From contig DQGV01000342.1 of NCBI GenBank assembly GCA_003524705.1, positions 1 through 5,934 on the forward strand: a stretch of 5,934 bases of DNA, read 5' to 3'. Positions 5,185 to 5,934 of this stretch are shown one piece after another. Below the pieces are notes generated by a model. It worked only from the letters and a program-made list of their open reading frames with translations. It was not told where the DNA came from and made no database searches. Both the position numbers and the translations under genes were made by a program. Numbering within the stretch: position 1 is the first letter of the stretch; each line of letters starts with the position of its first letter. This stretch comes from Anaerolineae bacterium (GTDB lineage: Bacteria; Chloroflexota; Anaerolineae; Anaerolineales; Villigracilaceae).

Positions 5185-5934
5185 ATGCTTAAAAAAGAAG
5201 ATTTTATTAAAATGAATGAAGACCAACTTTGCAAGCAGGTCTTAGTACCATTATTGCGAGCCATGAAATTCAAAGATGTAATGTATTATCATGGCGGAGC
5301 GGGGGAAAAGGGAAAAGATATTGTTTGTTGGAAAGATGATGAGATACAAGCTAGACTCAATTATGCATTAGTTGTCAAATCACAAAAAATTATTGGGCAA
5401 GCTAAAAGTGCAAAAGGGACTGCAGGAGAAGTTGCTACTCAAATTCAACAGGTTTTCGGTTCTCCTTTTACTGCTCCTATAACTGCTGAATTGCTGAATA
5501 TCCATATATGTTGGGTAGTTACAAATAAAGAAATATCAAAAGAAGGCATGGAAGCCATAATATCAATTATTAAGCCATCAAATTACGATCGCCATGTAAA
5601 GTTTATTGATGGTGATGCTTTATGGAAGTTAGTTGAACAATATTTAGGTAACAGTCTACTTTGGGGAAAGATGGAAGATATACAAGCTGTACTTAATGAC
5701 TTTGATACCCATTATCAACCTCAAGTAACACTTGATGGAGAAGAAATTAAATTGGGAATAAAAGAAAAATTTCAAGGAGCAAGTAAAGAAAAACCACTTG
5801 ATTTCCACTTTTCCTTTGAATTTCCTGATACACCTGAAGGGATTTCAAAGCGCGATGAACTAGAAAGGCATATTGCAACAGGTTCCGAAGTATCTATACC
5901 AGCAGAATATATTAAATCAGTTGAATTACCTGAC
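5185..5934 (+). CDS. Predicted PD-(D/E)xK restriction-endonuclease-like protein, partial
   Basis: 250 codons are open to the right edge with no stop. The ATG at 5185 follows AAGGTGGTG (5171-5179) at good spacing. The N-terminal ~150 residues look like a Mrr-type nuclease fold: a helix with LCKQVLVPLLRAM (15-27), a small loop GGAGEKGKDIVCW holding Glu41 and Asp45, a strand YALVVKSQK with Lys65, helix GEVATQIQQVF (81-91), and strand ICWVVTNKEIS (108-118), as in restriction endonucleases. The position two before Lys65 is Val instead of the usual Glu or Gln, so catalysis may use a migrated acid such as Glu82, or may be lost. The segment after about 170 is not recognised and may be a second domain. 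By eye its bases look richer in A and T than the SDR and DHFR genes, which would fit transfer. Defence against foreign DNA is a possible role, by inference. Confidence 0.62.
   Translation, partial: MLKKEDFIKMNEDQLCKQVLVPLLRAMKFKDVMYYHGGAGEKGKDIVCWKDDEIQARLNYALVVKSQKIIGQAKSAKGTAGEVATQIQQVFGSPFTAPITAELLNIHICWVVTNKEISKEGMEAIISIIKPSNYDRHVKFIDGDALWKLVEQYLGNSLLWGKMEDIQAVLNDFDTHYQPQVTLDGEEIKLGIKEKFQGASKEKPLDFHFSFEFPDTPEGISKRDELERHIATGSEVSIPAEYIKSVELPD

Noticed and set aside
5032..5226. 64-residue minus-strand frame across the right scar
   Set aside because: It runs antisense through the orphan ORF end, the SDR remnant and the nuclease start, and shows low-complexity composition with no family resemblance.

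Overview
The window looks like bacterial chromosome with modest, AT-leaning base composition: short intergenic gaps, sigma70-type promoters, AGGAG-like ribosome sites and compact operons. The gene mix (a GTG-started alkaline-phosphatase-superfamily enzyme, an SDR oxidoreductase, two DHFR/RibD-C-like proteins, a DinB-fold protein, and a DUF2975 membrane protein with a small XRE regulator) would fit an environmental bacterium. Anaerolineae-type Chloroflexota is my low-confidence guess from the flavour of the proteins, and a Firmicute cannot be excluded. No rRNA, tRNA, CRISPR array, transposase or integrase was seen.

Layout. 1-901 (-): 5' 300 codons of a phosphodiesterase/alkaline-phosphatase-superfamily enzyme, cut by the left edge. 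902-1070: divergent intergenic region with a possible operator dyad. 1071-1877 (+): classical SDR, followed by a strong intrinsic terminator at 1892-1930. 1952-3725 (+): a good sigma70 promoter driving three genes, two tandem but dissimilar DHFR-family proteins (2000-2548, 2576-3181) and a DinB-superfamily protein (3219-3725). 3747-4439 (-): a converging two-gene operon, DUF2975 membrane protein then HTH regulator, with a TTGACA promoter at 4479-4507 that overlaps 10-bp-spaced direct repeats. 4532-5166 (+): a scar region. 5185-5934 (+): a predicted PD-(D/E)xK-like nuclease with an unfamiliar C-terminal part, cut by the right edge.

The most interesting part is the scar region. It holds a 3'-end remnant of a DHFR-family gene (4545-4597, resembling the end of the gene at 2576-3181) and a 3'-end remnant of an SDR gene (5113-5166, resembling the end of the gene at 1071-1877). 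Between them lies an orphan ORF (4622-5110) for a small membrane-anchored protein I do not recognise. Both remnants keep their ancestral reading frame up to the stop codon but differ from the intact copies by many substitutions, several of them synonymous, so they look like old paralogue remains and not recent copies. In addition, the end of the intact DHFR gene shares an exact 15-base string with the SDR gene, in a different reading frame. This suggests past recombination joining DHFR and SDR 3' ends, with later insertion of, or replacement by, the orphan gene. The nuclease-like gene begins directly after this scar, so the locus may be a small exchange site where accessory, possibly defence-related, genes are acquired.
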